64,000 nt of DNA from Streptomyces venezuelae (GCF_008642295.1 NZ_CP029190.1:3889501-3953500), one strand, 5' to 3'; shown: positions 25,358-37,295, counted from the stretch's first letter. The notes: a model not told the origin generated them from the sequence alone. Numbers and translations are program-made.

Positions 25358-25668
25358 CCCCCGACGACCGCGACTTCCGGCGGGAAATGGCCTCCGCATA
25401 CCGCTCCGGGTGGCAGTTCATCGATCTTGTCACGGCGATCCCCCACGCCGGCGACTCCTTGATGGTCACCCTCTTCGGCCAGCCCATTGTCATCGTGCGC
25501 GAGGAGGACGAAGACGTCCGCGCCTACCGCTGCCTGCGCCGCCCCCGAGGCGCCCCGCAACCCGTTCGTTGCGAGGTCCGGTACGGCATGGTCTTCGTCA
25601 ATCTGGATCAGCGTGACCACCAGCTCTTCGAGCCCGATATCACCACCGCCACCCCCCGCAGTGCCTGA
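25354..25668 (+). CDS. miniature Rieske-like protein lacking the iron-sulfur ligands, 104 aa
   Basis: ATG at 25354 overlaps the peptide gene stop and has GGGAGG upstream. The sequence GDSLMVTLFGQPIVIVREEDEDVRAYRCLRRPRGAPQ...VRYGMVFVNLD follows the beta-strand pattern of a Rieske domain from ring-hydroxylating oxygenases (usual: TLFGxPxVVxRDxxGxVxAFxNxCxHRG...xGxVFVNLD). The CxH pairs are replaced (YRCLRRPRG keeps one Cys, no His; the second pair is absent) and the catalytic domain is missing. It probably cannot hold a [2Fe-2S] cluster and may be a binding or scaffold protein for the peptide. Confidence 0.65.
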   Translation: MTPDDRDFRREMASAYRSGWQFIDLVTAIPHAGDSLMVTLFGQPIVIVREEDEDVRAYRCLRRPRGAPQPVRCEVRYGMVFVNLDQRDHQLFEPDITTATPRSA

Positions 25669-25711
25669 AGCGATTCCCCCGTCGTCGAAGATCGCTCAGG
25701 TGCTTCCCCCA

Positions 25712-25755
25712 CACAACGGCGCCATCGTGGACCTGAACACGATGGCGCCGTTGTG
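25712..25755 (+). terminator. perfect 18-bp stem-loop after the peptide/Rieske-like pair
   Basis: cacaacggcgccatcgtg and its exact complement (25738-25755) with an 8-nt loop. There is no U-tract, as is usual in Streptomyces. It also lies downstream of the convergent F420/flavin oxidoreductase gene. Confidence 0.75.
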
Positions 25756-25793
25756 ATGTCCGCGTCCAGTACCGGAACCGGACAAGCCGGATC

Positions 25794-26201
25794 TCAGGCC
25801 CGGCCCATGGCCCGGTCCAGCGTGATCTCGATGACCACCCGGTCGGGGTTGGGCGACGGGGTCCGCCCATAGCGCTCCGCGTAGCGCGCCACCGCCTCGG
25901 CCACCGAGGCCTCGTCCGTGCGGACCGTCGCGTGCCCCTCCAGCGTGGCCCAGCGACGCCCCTCCATCTGGCAGACCGCGACCCGGGCCGGCCGGCCCGG
26001 CTCCGCCGCCAGCACATTGCGGACCTTCTTGCTGTTCTTGTTGCTGATCACCCGTGCCAGTCCGGCCGCGGGGTCGTAGGTCACGCCCACCGGGACCACG
26101 TGCGGGGTGCCGTTCGGCCGCGGGGTGGTCAGGGTGCACACGTGCCGCTCCCGCCAGAAGGCGAGGTACTCCGGCGTCGGGTTGAGTACGTCGTGGGACA
26201 T
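25794..26201 (-). CDS. PPOX-class flavin/F420-dependent oxidoreductase, 135 aa
   Basis: A split-barrel FMN/F420-binding protein: FWRERHVCTLTTPRPNGTPHVVPVGVTYD, then VISNKNSKKVRNVLA...RVAVCQMEGRRWATLEGHATV. Length and motifs match the Rv1155-like group of the pyridoxamine-phosphate-oxidase superfamily, several of which use F420. The substrate is unknown. It is divergent from clpB, whose HAIR site lies only 24 bp upstream of its start, so HspR might also influence this gene. Confidence 0.85.
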   Translation of the reverse strand: MSHDVLNPTPEYLAFWRERHVCTLTTPRPNGTPHVVPVGVTYDPAAGLARVISNKNSKKVRNVLAAEPGRPARVAVCQMEGRRWATLEGHATVRTDEASVAEAVARYAERYGRTPSPNPDRVVIEITLDRAMGRA

Positions 26202-26224
26202 GCGCCGAGCGTACGTCCCACTGG

Positions 26225-26245
26225 CTTGAGTGGAATAGACTCAAC
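26225..26245. promoter_or_regulatory. HAIR operator (HspR site) of clpB
   Basis: cttgagt-N7-actcaac matches CTTGAGT-N7-ACTCAAG with one mismatch at the last base. It lies 68 bp before the clpB GTG and 24 bp from the start of the divergent PPOX gene. Confidence 0.9.
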
Positions 26246-26313
26246 TTTGTGCACGTTGACCTTGTCAGTATCTGTACGCAGACGCATACCGAGACGGAGA
26301 GGAGAAGCCGCAC

Positions 26314-28914
<2,601 letters not shown>

Positions 28915-28928
28915 CACCGGGCACCGTG

Positions 28929-28968
28929 CCGCCCGGTGCCGCCCGGTGCCGGGCGGTGCCGGGCGGTG
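28929..28968 (+). terminator. repeat-built hairpin after clpB
   Basis: Two direct copies of gcccggtgcc are followed by two copies of gggcggtgcc; together they fold into a stem of about 18 bp with two mismatches, 15 bp after the clpB stop. It probably terminates clpB. Confidence 0.55.
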
Positions 28969-29075
28969 CAGCCGAGGCACTGCTTTCCGCCGGGAGCGGA
29001 TAGCGGTGCCGGGGCTTGCCACGGGGTAGGCGCGATGGGGGAGGATGACAGCATCCGCACGAAGGGAAATACACG

Positions 29076-29609
29076 GTGAGCATCGACCCGGCCTCGATTC
29101 CGAATTTCGGGGGACAGCCCGAACCGCAGGCCTCAGGACCGGCGGGCCCCGTCGTCCCTGACCAGGATCTGGTCAAGCAGCTGCTGGAGCAGATGGAGCT
29201 CAAGTACGTCGTCGACGACGAGGGTGACCTCGCGGCGCCGTGGGAGGAGTTCCGCACCTACTTCATGTTCCGCGGAGAGGGCGAGCAGCAGGTCTTCTCG
29301 GTGCGGACGTTCTACGACCGCCCGCACGCGATCGACGAGAAGCCCCAGCTTCTCGAGTCGATCGACGACTGGAACCGCCGCACCCTGTGGCCCAAGGTGT
29401 ACAGCCACACCCACGATGACGGCTCGGTCCGTCTGATCGGTGAGGCGCAGATGCTGATCGGCACCGGCGTCTCCCTGGAGCACTTCGTGTCCTCCACGGT
29501 CAGCTGGGTCCGCGCCTCCATCGAGTTCGACAAGTGGCTCGTGGAGCAGCTCGGCCTGGAGCAGGAGATCGACTCCGCCGAGGGCGAGGACAAGGGCGAA
29601 GACGAGTAA
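29076..29609 (+). CDS. YbjN-domain protein, 177 aa
   Basis: GTG at 29076. Residues ~28-150 form a YbjN fold (type III secretion chaperone-like): VKQLLEQMELKYVVDDEGDLAAPWEEF, FMFRGEGEQQVFSVRTFYDR, LLESIDDWNRRTLWPKVY. The tail is acidic (EGEDKGEDE). YbjN proteins are soluble and of general, poorly defined regulatory or chaperone role. It stands alone 160 bp after clpB, convergent with the membrane glycosyltransferase-like gene. Confidence 0.85.
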   Translation: MSIDPASIPNFGGQPEPQASGPAGPVVPDQDLVKQLLEQMELKYVVDDEGDLAAPWEEFRTYFMFRGEGEQQVFSVRTFYDRPHAIDEKPQLLESIDDWNRRTLWPKVYSHTHDDGSVRLIGEAQMLIGTGVSLEHFVSSTVSWVRASIEFDKWLVEQLGLEQEIDSAEGEDKGEDE

Positions 29610-29649
29610 CCAGCAGCGAGTACGGAGGCGGTGATCACACAGGCTGTGA

Positions 29650-30840
29650 TCACAACGGCAGTGGGGCGCTGATCAGCAGATACGTCCCGTAGCCGAAGGA
29701 GAGCCCGGCCAGGGCGGCGGTCACCGCGACCGCCGTCCGGGGCCGGGCTCGCGCCATTGCGGCTGCGGCGGGCAGCAGCAGGGGGAAGGCCGGCAGCAGG
29801 AACCGGGGTTTGGACTCGAAGAACCCGGCCCCGCCGAGCGTGATCACCAGCAGGGTGCCGCAGTACACCAGCAGCGGCAGGGGCGCCCAGCCGCGCGCCA
29901 GCAGCACCGCCAGCACCAGCGCCGCCACGATCACCACCGGGACCACCGCGGTGACCAGCGGGGTCCCGCCGGGCCCGCGGGCCAGCACCCGTGCCACGGA
30001 CCCCGCGACCCCGTGGCCGAAGTCGAAGTACGACCCCCAGTCGCGCTGCACCGCGAAATAGCCGCCGAGCGGATCCCCGCGCCGGATGCCCACGGCCAGC
30101 AGGTGGGCCGCCCAGCCGGCGGGTGCCAGCAGCGCGGCGGCCCACACCCGCAGCGGGGCCCTCGGCTTCAGCAGCAGTTCGTAGACCGCGGCCACCGAGA
30201 CGGCAGCCGCGACCGCTATGCCGGTCGGCCGGGTCAGTCCGGCGAGCACCGCCAGCGCCGCCGCCCACAGCCACCGGCCGCGCAGCACCGCGTACAGCGT
30301 CCAGGCGGCGAGGGCGGCCAGCAGGGCCTCGGTGTAGGCGATGCCGAGCACCACCGAATGCGGCAGCACCCCCCAGAGCACCACCAGCAGCAGCCCGGCC
30401 CGGGCCCCGGCGACCAGCTCCCCGACCCGGTACACCCCGACCGCACCCGCCACGGCGGCCCCCCAGGCCACCAGCAGCCCGGCCCCGGCCGGCCCCACCC
30501 ACGGGAGCAGCGCGCAGACGCCCCGCATCAGCCCGGGGTACAGGGGGAAGAACGCGAGGTCGCTCTGTACGGAGCCGATCTCCGGCCACACCTGCGTCCG
30601 GCCGTACCCCTCCTCGGCTATCCCGATGTACCAGACGGAATCCCAGGACGCGCCGAGCACGGCGACGGGATCCTTCCCGCTCCACCAGGCGCAGGCGGCC
30701 ACCACGGCCACCCCGACGACCCGCACCGCGACGAACGCGGCGACGGCCACCACCCCGACCGGCACCCCGCCCCGGGTTCCGTCGTCCCCGTCCGTCTCCC
30801 CGCTCCGCCTCACGGCAGCGGTCACACTGCTTGCGGCCAT
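29650..30840 (-). CDS. integral membrane mannosyltransferase-like protein (GT-C, PIG-V-like)
   Basis: 396 residues from ATG 30840 (GGGGGGA about 9 nt upstream; ATG 30864 is the alternative). Roughly ten membrane helices. The first extracytoplasmic loop carries WDSVWYIGIAEEGYG, the GT-C acidic/aromatic signature, and FFPLYPGLMRGV follows. This pattern fits PIG-V/Dol-P-mannose-dependent transferases. It may mannosylate a lipid or wall component at the outer face of the membrane. The left (C-terminal) end is 40 bp from the YbjN gene. Confidence 0.75.
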   Translation of the reverse strand: MAASSVTAAVRRSGETDGDDGTRGGVPVGVVAVAAFVAVRVVGVAVVAACAWWSGKDPVAVLGASWDSVWYIGIAEEGYGRTQVWPEIGSVQSDLAFFPLYPGLMRGVCALLPWVGPAGAGLLVAWGAAVAGAVGVYRVGELVAGARAGLLLVVLWGVLPHSVVLGIAYTEALLAALAAWTLYAVLRGRWLWAAALAVLAGLTRPTGIAVAAAVSVAAVYELLLKPRAPLRVWAAALLAPAGWAAHLLAVGIRRGDPLGGYFAVQRDWGSYFDFGHGVAGSVARVLARGPGGTPLVTAVVPVVIVAALVLAVLLARGWAPLPLLVYCGTLLVITLGGAGFFESKPRFLLPAFPLLLPAAAAMARARPRTAVAVTAALAGLSFGYGTYLLISAPLPL

Positions 30841-31007
30841 CTCCCGGAATCCCCCCGGCCTCATACGCCCAACGGATGGGCGTTCCCCCGTCCAAGGTCA
30901 CCAGATGAACGTGCCCGGAGCCCAAAGCGTTTCCGAACGCCCGCACGCATCCCGCCGCCCTGTCCGCCCTCCCCTCGCCCGCCCTCCCCTCGCCCGCGCC
31001 GCCGGTG

Positions 31008-31066
31008 CTACAGCCGGGCGAGCCGGCCGGCCGCTTCCTCCAGGACGTCCGTCCGCTTGCAGAAGG
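31008..31066 (-). pseudogene. displaced 3' end of the aminotransferase gene
   Basis: The minus strand reads PFCKRTDVLEEAAGRLARL and a TAG stop. This matches the C terminus of the aminotransferase encoded at 33004-34194 (AFCKRTAVLQEAVERLGRLAR). It has no upstream coding part. It is best read as the original end of that gene, cut off when the 2-kb islet (31067-33068) inserted. Confidence 0.75.
31049..31066. repeat. islet direct repeat, left copy
   Basis: ccgtccgcttgcagaagg, 18 bp identical to 33051-33068. It lies in the displaced aminotransferase 3' end and is the presumed crossover site on the left. Confidence 0.75.
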
Positions 31067-31107
31067 GCAAGGTAGGAGCACCTACGGGAATTTTCAGCAC
31101 CCGGGCA

Positions 31108-31995
31108 TCATCGACACGAACCTTCCACTTCAAGGGCGAGACGTTCCTGAGCTGGGCCGACCTGGCTGGTCAAATGCACTTGTGCGGCTGCTTTGCGGAT
31201 CACGTGCGAAGATGCGCAGTCGTAGAGGACGTGGACCCCGCCGGCTTGGCCGAGGTAGAGCATCGGGCCGTCCGCTGGTTCGGTGCTCCCTGGCACTTCG
31301 GCAAAGTCGGCACGGACGTACTGGGGGCGGACTCCGAGCACGTACTCCAAGCCGCCCAGCTGAGCCGCTTCAACGGTCTGCTTACCGCGTTTCTCCATGG
31401 CATCACCCAGGGAGATCAGGCAGAGCGCGGTCATGAAGAAGACTACGAGGCAGAGCCGCAGCAGCGGGCCCAGCGTCCGGTGCTTGCCAGCAAGGTGCAG
31501 CGCCGGTGCTGCGACGAGCGTCCCGGCGGCCCAGATGACCATCCAGGTACCTTCCGCGAGTAGGGCGGTGGGGCCTTCGACCAGGGCCATGGCTGTCCAG
31601 CCCAACCCCACCAGTGCGGACAGTGCCAACGTCCGGAGTCCTGGGTGTTTCCTGAATGTTTTCAACACGAAGCGTGAGGCCTGCCGCCGGTTCGAACCTT
31701 CAGCCGCTTCCATGGCGAACACGCCAGGCCCGAAGAGCAGCATCGGGAGGATCAAGAATCCAAGGGATGCCAGTGCCGTGGCGACTCGCGTCAGAAGGAC
31801 CGCTGTGTCCAGCCCGACCTCTTCCGGTGTTACGCCGAACTGGGCGAGGTAACGGTCCACGGCCCAGTATTGGATCCCTGTGAGGAGGACGCCACTGAGT
31901 CCGAGAACGGTGACGATCGCCTGGAGCGCGTCCTTCTTGCCAGGACCGGGGGAGATGGCGGTCTCTGCGGTCGAGGGTGGCGTGACTGTCGACAT
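31108..31995 (-). CDS. islet membrane protein, 295 aa, unknown function
   Basis: Start ATG at 31995 chosen; a further in-frame start lies at 32010. Hydrophobic segments are near residues 25-45 (IVTVLGLSGVLLTGIQYW), 70-90 (VATALASLGFLILPMLLFG), 120-140 (TLALSALVGLGWTAMAL), 150-165 and 180-200 (LLRLCLVVFFMTALCLISLG). A soluble C-terminal ~85 residues follows (GLEYVLGVRPQYVRADFAEV...GVHVLYDCASSHVIRK). Several helices plus a compact tail would fit an effector or immunity protein, but no family is recognised. Lower GC than its neighbours; second cargo gene of the 2-kb islet. Confidence 0.65.
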   Translation of the reverse strand: MSTVTPPSTAETAISPGPGKKDALQAIVTVLGLSGVLLTGIQYWAVDRYLAQFGVTPEEVGLDTAVLLTRVATALASLGFLILPMLLFGPGVFAMEAAEGSNRRQASRFVLKTFRKHPGLRTLALSALVGLGWTAMALVEGPTALLAEGTWMVIWAAGTLVAAPALHLAGKHRTLGPLLRLCLVVFFMTALCLISLGDAMEKRGKQTVEAAQLGGLEYVLGVRPQYVRADFAEVPGSTEPADGPMLYLGQAGGVHVLYDCASSHVIRKAAAQVHLTSQVGPAQERLALEVEGSCR

Positions 31996-32069
31996 GGCGC
32001 GATGGTGCACCGCGCATGCTTCCCGTACTGCCGGTTTGAGCGTCTTCTGAGAATGGACCTCGACACTCG

Positions 32070-32102
32070 TACTCAGAGCATAATCTGAGTACAGTCTGAG
32101 TA
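32070..32102. promoter_or_regulatory. operator-like repeats before the TA-like pair
   Basis: tctgagta occurs twice in direct orientation (32084-32091, 32095-32102) and once inverted as tactcaga (32070-32077). The last copy touches the antitoxin ATG (32102). CATAAT at 32079-32084 could be a -10, which would give a leaderless message. Such half-site arrays suit autoregulation by an antitoxin. Confidence 0.6.
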
Positions 32103-32587
32103 TGAGCCTTGCTTACCTGGGGGCCGACCCTGAATCGGTCTCCTTCACCGATCTGTCCCGCAATCCGAAGGCCGTAGCCGCGCGCGCGGCTGCCCTTGGT
32201 TGTCTGCGCGTCACGCATCGGGATGCACCCGACATGGTGCTGTCGACCGCAGCGCATGCGGAGCGCACCGAGGAGAACCTCACGACGGCGTCGCGGCTCT
32301 TCCTCGCACTCATGAAGCACGATGACGGAGTCCGGTCCCTACTGGTGGCGCTGCCAGAGGTCTTTCCGTGGGTGCGGCATCTGGATGACGAAGAGATGCG
32401 CGCGTTCACCGTGGACTTGCTCGAAGCGCTGTCCGATGCGGCTGAGCTGGGGGCCAGGGAGGCGGTGCATCGCACCCTGGTGTCCTGGCGGGCGACTGCG
32501 CGCATCAATGCGGATCCGGAGCAGCTTCAGGAAGCCCTTCGGCCTCTTGCGGGTGACGATCTGGGCCCGGTAGAGGTGAGTGGGTGA
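32102..32587 (+). CDS. putative antitoxin, 161 aa (Phd/YefM-like N terminus)
   Basis: The N terminus ESVSFTDLSRNPKAVAARAAALGCLRVTHRDAPDMVLSTA resembles the Phd/YefM DNA-binding antitoxin pattern (strand, LSRNPKxVxxxxxxxGxxxVTHRDxPD). A longer helical C terminus follows (LFLALMKHDDGVRSLL...TVDLLEALSDAAELG). No ribosome site precedes the ATG, consistent with a leaderless mRNA. Its stop overlaps the downstream GTG (GTGA), so the two proteins are coupled. Identity rests on layout and N-terminal pattern only. Confidence 0.6.
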   Translation: MSLAYLGADPESVSFTDLSRNPKAVAARAAALGCLRVTHRDAPDMVLSTAAHAERTEENLTTASRLFLALMKHDDGVRSLLVALPEVFPWVRHLDDEEMRAFTVDLLEALSDAAELGAREAVHRTLVSWRATARINADPEQLQEALRPLAGDDLGPVEVSG

Positions 32588-32934
32588 GTCCGAAGAAGGG
32601 CGATCGCGTCAGCGTCCCACCCTTGAACGGGTGGAACGTGGTGTTCGGGGCCACAGAGGCGGTGACAGGCTGGGAGGAACTGTGCCGGGTGGCCCTTTCA
32701 AGCGCTCACCGTTGCCTGGAGGCGCTCCGCACCGACCCGCTGTCGCGTGAGAACTGGAATCGTCAGCACCAGCTTCGCGGGCGGCTCGCCACCAAGGAGT
32801 GGAAGGGTTCCGAGCTGGAGCAGTGGGAGTACGAGATCACGAGTGGTGGCAGGGTCCGCTACCTCGTCAGTCCGGAGACTTCGACCGTCATTCTGGTCTA
32901 CGCATCCACTCGGCATCCCAAGGACACTGAGTAG
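32584..32934 (+). CDS. putative RelE/ParE-superfamily toxin, 116 aa
   Basis: GTG at 32584 overlaps the antitoxin stop. The sequence ALSSAHRCLEALRTDPLSRENWNRQHQLRGRLATKEWKGSELEQWEYEITSGGRVRYLV...TVILVYASTRHPKDTE has the RelE-like order: helix, helix, then beta strands around YEI-GGRVRYLV and a final strand. RelE/ParE toxins cleave mRNA or poison gyrase; the class cannot be told here. It is the last gene of the islet and reads toward the aminotransferase end. Confidence 0.6.
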   Translation: MSPKKGDRVSVPPLNGWNVVFGATEAVTGWEELCRVALSSAHRCLEALRTDPLSRENWNRQHQLRGRLATKEWKGSELEQWEYEITSGGRVRYLVSPETSTVILVYASTRHPKDTE

Positions 32935-33003
32935 TTCACCCCGCGGAGAACGGGGCCCAGCTGAAGTCAGGCCCTGTTCCCGCACTGCCATCTGGCGCGC
33001 CTT

Positions 33004-34194
<1,191 letters not shown>

Positions 34195-34332
34195 GACCGC
34201 CATCCTGCGCGGAACCTCTGGACTTGCTCAAGTGTGCTTTGGGCCCGGCGTGGTGCGGGAATTTCACCGGCACGCGGGACGGGGGTATCCCGCCACTCGG
34301 GGGACCGAGGTGTATCGAAGGAGGTGGGGATC

Positions 34333-34548
34333 GTGTTCGAGGCTCTTGTGTTCGGACTTCCGATCTTGTTCGTGATCGTCATCGGAGCAGTGGTGACCGC
34401 GAGCCGGGACAGCCGGCCGCGCCGTACGTCCCGCCGCTCGTCCCGGCGCGAGGGCTCGAGCTGGTGGGCAGGCGACAGCGGCTCGTCCTGCGGCTCCTCC
34501 TCGTCCTCCTGCGGTGGCGGTGGCGGGGGCTGCGGCGGCGGCAGCTGA
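34333..34548 (+). CDS. small membrane protein with Cys/Gly/Ser-rich tail, 71 aa
   Basis: GTG at 34333 follows AAGGAGGTG. One membrane helix (LVFGLPILFVIVIGAVVTA, residues 5-22), an Arg/Ser-rich basic linker, then a tail with three cysteines set in Gly/Ser runs. Similar Gly-rich tails end TPM-domain and YgcG-like proteins. No catalytic motif. The cysteines may bind metal or form disulfides outside the cell. Confidence 0.65.
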   Translation: MFEALVFGLPILFVIVIGAVVTASRDSRPRRTSRRSSRREGSSWWAGDSGSSCGSSSSSCGGGGGGCGGGS

Positions 34549-34577
34549 CACGGGGCAGCGTGCCGCCGCGCGGACAG

Positions 34578-34611
34578 GGGCGCCCGACGGGGCAACTTCC
34601 GTCGGGCGCCC
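34578..34611 (+). terminator. terminator of the Cys-rich small gene
   Basis: Stem gggcgcccgacgg with exact complement (34599-34611) and an 8-nt loop, 30 bp after the stop. From here to 34867 I see only leader-like DNA of the DUF2617 gene. Confidence 0.75.
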
Positions 34612-34867
34612 TTGCGTTGGCCCTGGATGGCCCCGGTCTGGTGAACACGTGAACCGGGTAGCCCCCGGAGGGATGTAAACCCCGTCAAGTTGGGTAAAAA
34701 CGCGGTGAGTGCCGTGCCCTTCATGATTCCCTCGGTTGAGTAGACCAGTCCCCGGGCCTCCCGGGACTTCCTGTGGACCCGAGCCGGTGTCCCGCACCCC
34801 CCACCCACGCGTTTCCGGCTGGGGCGGGGACCGGCCCCTCTCCCTCGCGCGTTTGCGGAGCCGACTC

Positions 34868-35389
34868 ATGCTCACGACCCTCCAGACCACCTACACCGAC
34901 ACGCGTGCCGCCGATCTCGCCTGGGCCCTGGGCCGTGACCCGCTGCCCGCCCTGGCCGTACTGAACCTCGAACTGGCGAGCGCGAAGGTGGAGTTGCGCC
35001 TGCTCGGGGCCTCCCACCAGGTGCTGCTCGAGGAGGGCGAGGTGCTCTGCTCGGAGACGGTCGCCTGCATCCCCGGCAGCAGTACGCCGCTGCCGCTCGG
35101 CGTCGCCAAGCGGGTGGGCGACTGGGAGTACGAGTTCGCGGCGCGGGTCGAGACCCTCTCGCGCGGCTCGTTCGCGGGACGGGCGCAGGAATTGCTTGCA
35201 CTGGTGGCCGATCACCCGAACGGGTTGGCCGGCACCTTTCCCGGCAGTCCGCACGCGTTCACCGCGATGCTCGCCCAACGGTACGAGGGTCAGGTGCGCT
35301 GGCGCACCTGGCACGCGTACCCGCAGGAAGGCCAGTTGGTGGCCACCCGCACCCGGGTGGGCGTGCGGATGGCCGCCGCGGCGCTCTAG
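34868..35389 (+). CDS. DUF2617 family protein, 173 aa
   Basis: ATG 34868. MLTTLQTTYTDTRAADLAWALG, then LELRLLGASHQVL, CSETVACIPGSSTPLPLG...YEFAARVETLSRGSF, and a C-terminal WRTWHAYPQEGQLVATRTRV. This matches DUF2617, an actinobacterial family of unknown function. It has no membrane segment. It lies 125 bp upstream of the speE-like gene on the same strand. Confidence 0.8.
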   Translation: MLTTLQTTYTDTRAADLAWALGRDPLPALAVLNLELASAKVELRLLGASHQVLLEEGEVLCSETVACIPGSSTPLPLGVAKRVGDWEYEFAARVETLSRGSFAGRAQELLALVADHPNGLAGTFPGSPHAFTAMLAQRYEGQVRWRTWHAYPQEGQLVATRTRVGVRMAAAAL

Positions 35390-35514
35390 GGGTGCCCCGG
35401 CGGCTCGTGGCGGCGATCGTTTCTGCAGCATTGGGCCAACTGCCCCAACGGGTACTCCAGTTGCACCCATGTGGGTGACCGGGTGTGGGCGTGCAGTGAC
35501 GTACCGTTCGCTCC

Positions 35515-37200
35515 ATGATCGACCGTTCCGCCCCCGGCAGGGTGCTCCCGGCGGCGCCGGAGCCGCACGAGTCGGAGCCACAGGCGGCGCAGACGAACCC
35601 GGTGGCCGCCCCGGCCGCCCTGCCGGTACGACCCGGGACCGGCCGACTGCTGGTCCTGGCCACCGTGTTCGTCTGCGCCGCCTGTGGGCTCGTATACGAG
35701 CTCGAGCTGCTCGCACTCGCCTCCTACCTGATCGGCGACTCCGTCACCCAGGCCTCCGTCGTGCTGTCCGTCATGGTCTTCGCCATGGGCATCGGCTCGC
35801 TGCTCGCCAAACGGATGCGCGCCGCACCGGCCGCCGGCTTCGGCGCCGTCGAGGCCGTCCTCGCCCTGGTGGGCGGGCTCTCGGCGACCGCCCTCTACGC
35901 GAGCTTCGCCTGGCTGGGGGAGTCCCGGCCCGTCCTGGTGGGCTTCTCCCTGGCCATCGGCATCCTCATCGGCGCCGAGATCCCCCTGTTGATGACCCTT
36001 ATCCAGCGGGTCCGCAGACAGGACGCGGGCGGCGCGGTGGCCGACCTGTTCGCCGCGGACTACGTCGGCGCCCTGGTCGGCGGGCTCGCCTTCCCCTTCC
36101 TGCTGCTCCCGGTGCTCGGCCAGCTGACCGGCGCCATGCTCACCGGCATGGTCAACGCGGCGGCCGGCGGGGCCCTGGTGCTCTGGCTGTTCCGCCGGGA
36201 CCTCACCCGGCGGGCCCGCTGGCTGCTGCTGGCCGGCAACATCACCGTGCTGGCGCTGCTCGCCACCGCCGGCATCCTGGCCGACGACTTCGAGCGGATC
36301 GCACGCACCGCGGTGTACGGCGGGCAGGTGCGGGTGGCCGTACAGACCGGAGTGCAGGAACTCGTGCTCACCGGCCCCGGCAGCGGCTCGCCCCGCTCCC
36401 TGGACCTGTACCTCGACGGGCGGCTGCGCGTCAGCGGCTATGACGAGTACCGCTACCACGAGGCACTGGTCCATCCCGCGATGCACGGGCGGCACGAACG
36501 GGTCCTGGTCCTCGGCGGCGGGGACGGGCTGGCCACCCGGGAGGTGCTCCGCCACCCGGACGTGGAATCGGTGACCGTGGTGGAGCTGGACCCCGGCCTG
36601 GTCCGCCTTGCCCGCACCGACCCGATGCTGTCCCGGCTCAACGGGGAGGTGTACGCCGATCCGCGGATCGCGGTGGTCTTCTCCGATGCGTTCCGCTGGC
36701 TCCGCGATCCCGCCCTGTCCGGGCGCTACGACGTGATCATCTCGGACCTGCCGGACCCGGGCATCACCGCCAGCACCAAGCTCTACTCCCAGGAGTTCTA
36801 CGGTCTGGCGGCGCGGGCCCTGCGTCCGGGCGGCCGGATCGCGGTGCACGCGGGGACCCTCTCCACCCGGCCGCGCACCTACTGGACGGTCGAGGCCACG
36901 CTGCGCGCGGCCGGACTGCGCACCGCTCCCTACTCGGCGAGCGGGCGCCTCTCCGGGTTCGCGGCCGGCCCGGACCGGACGCCCGGTGCGGCGGGCGGGT
37001 CCGGGGCCTTCCCCCAGGACTGGGGATTCGTGCTGGCCGGGTCCGGCCGGGCCCCGGAACTCGCGGTCGGGCAGGAGACCGGGCTGCGCTTCCTCTCCAC
37101 CACCAGCCTGCGGGCCGCCGCCCGCGATGCCGAGCGCCTGCGCATCCGGGGGCTGCCGCCGTCCACCCTGTCGCACCCGCGCTATGCGGGAGTGTCCTGA
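35515..37200 (+). CDS. speE: spermidine-synthase-like aminopropyltransferase with N-terminal membrane domain
   Basis: 561 residues. Residues ~43-260 carry about seven membrane helices ([47 protein letters not shown]). Residues ~275-500 are the catalytic domain: [18 protein letters not shown]-type loop [27 protein letters not shown] with the acidic DLPDP active site, and [14 protein letters not shown]. Membrane-bound spermidine-synthase homologues are common in actinobacteria; the natural polyamine substrate is often unproven. A repeated gcgtcctgagcagg lies just after the stop. Confidence 0.9.
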   Translation: MIDRSAPGRVLPAAPEPHESEPQAAQTNPVAAPAALPVRPGTGRLLVLATVFVCAACGLVYELELLALASYLIGDSVTQASVVLSVMVFAMGIGSLLAKRMRAAPAAGFGAVEAVLALVGGLSATALYASFAWLGESRPVLVGFSLAIGILIGAEIPLLMTLIQRVRRQDAGGAVADLFAADYVGALVGGLAFPFLLLPVLGQLTGAMLTGMVNAAAGGALVLWLFRRDLTRRARWLLLAGNITVLALLATAGILADDFERIARTAVYGGQVRVAVQTGVQELVLTGPGSGSPRSLDLYLDGRLRVSGYDEYRYHEALVHPAMHGRHERVLVLGGGDGLATREVLRHPDVESVTVVELDPGLVRLARTDPMLSRLNGEVYADPRIAVVFSDAFRWLRDPALSGRYDVIISDLPDPGITASTKLYSQEFYGLAARALRPGGRIAVHAGTLSTRPRTYWTVEATLRAAGLRTAPYSASGRLSGFAAGPDRTPGAAGGSGAFPQDWGFVLAGSGRAPELAVGQETGLRFLSTTSLRAAARDAERLRIRGLPPSTLSHPRYAGVS

Positions 37201-37295
37201 GCAGGTGCGTCCTGAGCAGGAGCGTCCCGAACGGGGCTCGCCGGGCTCGGGCACGGACGGGTACAAGCGCGGCGAGCCCCGCTACGCTCGACCTC

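Noticed and set aside
28918..29020. GC-rich repeats after clpB as a mobile element end
   Set aside because: They fold into a simple hairpin suited to a terminator; no transposase or target duplication.
34640..34656. gtgaacacgtgaacc as a second parS site
   Set aside because: It differs from the parS palindrome at several positions, so I do not call it.
35515..37200. kynurenine-linked role for the nearby aminotransferase
   Set aside because: The aminotransferase lies 14 kb from kynA/kynU with unrelated genes between; motif similarity alone does not support a shared pathway.
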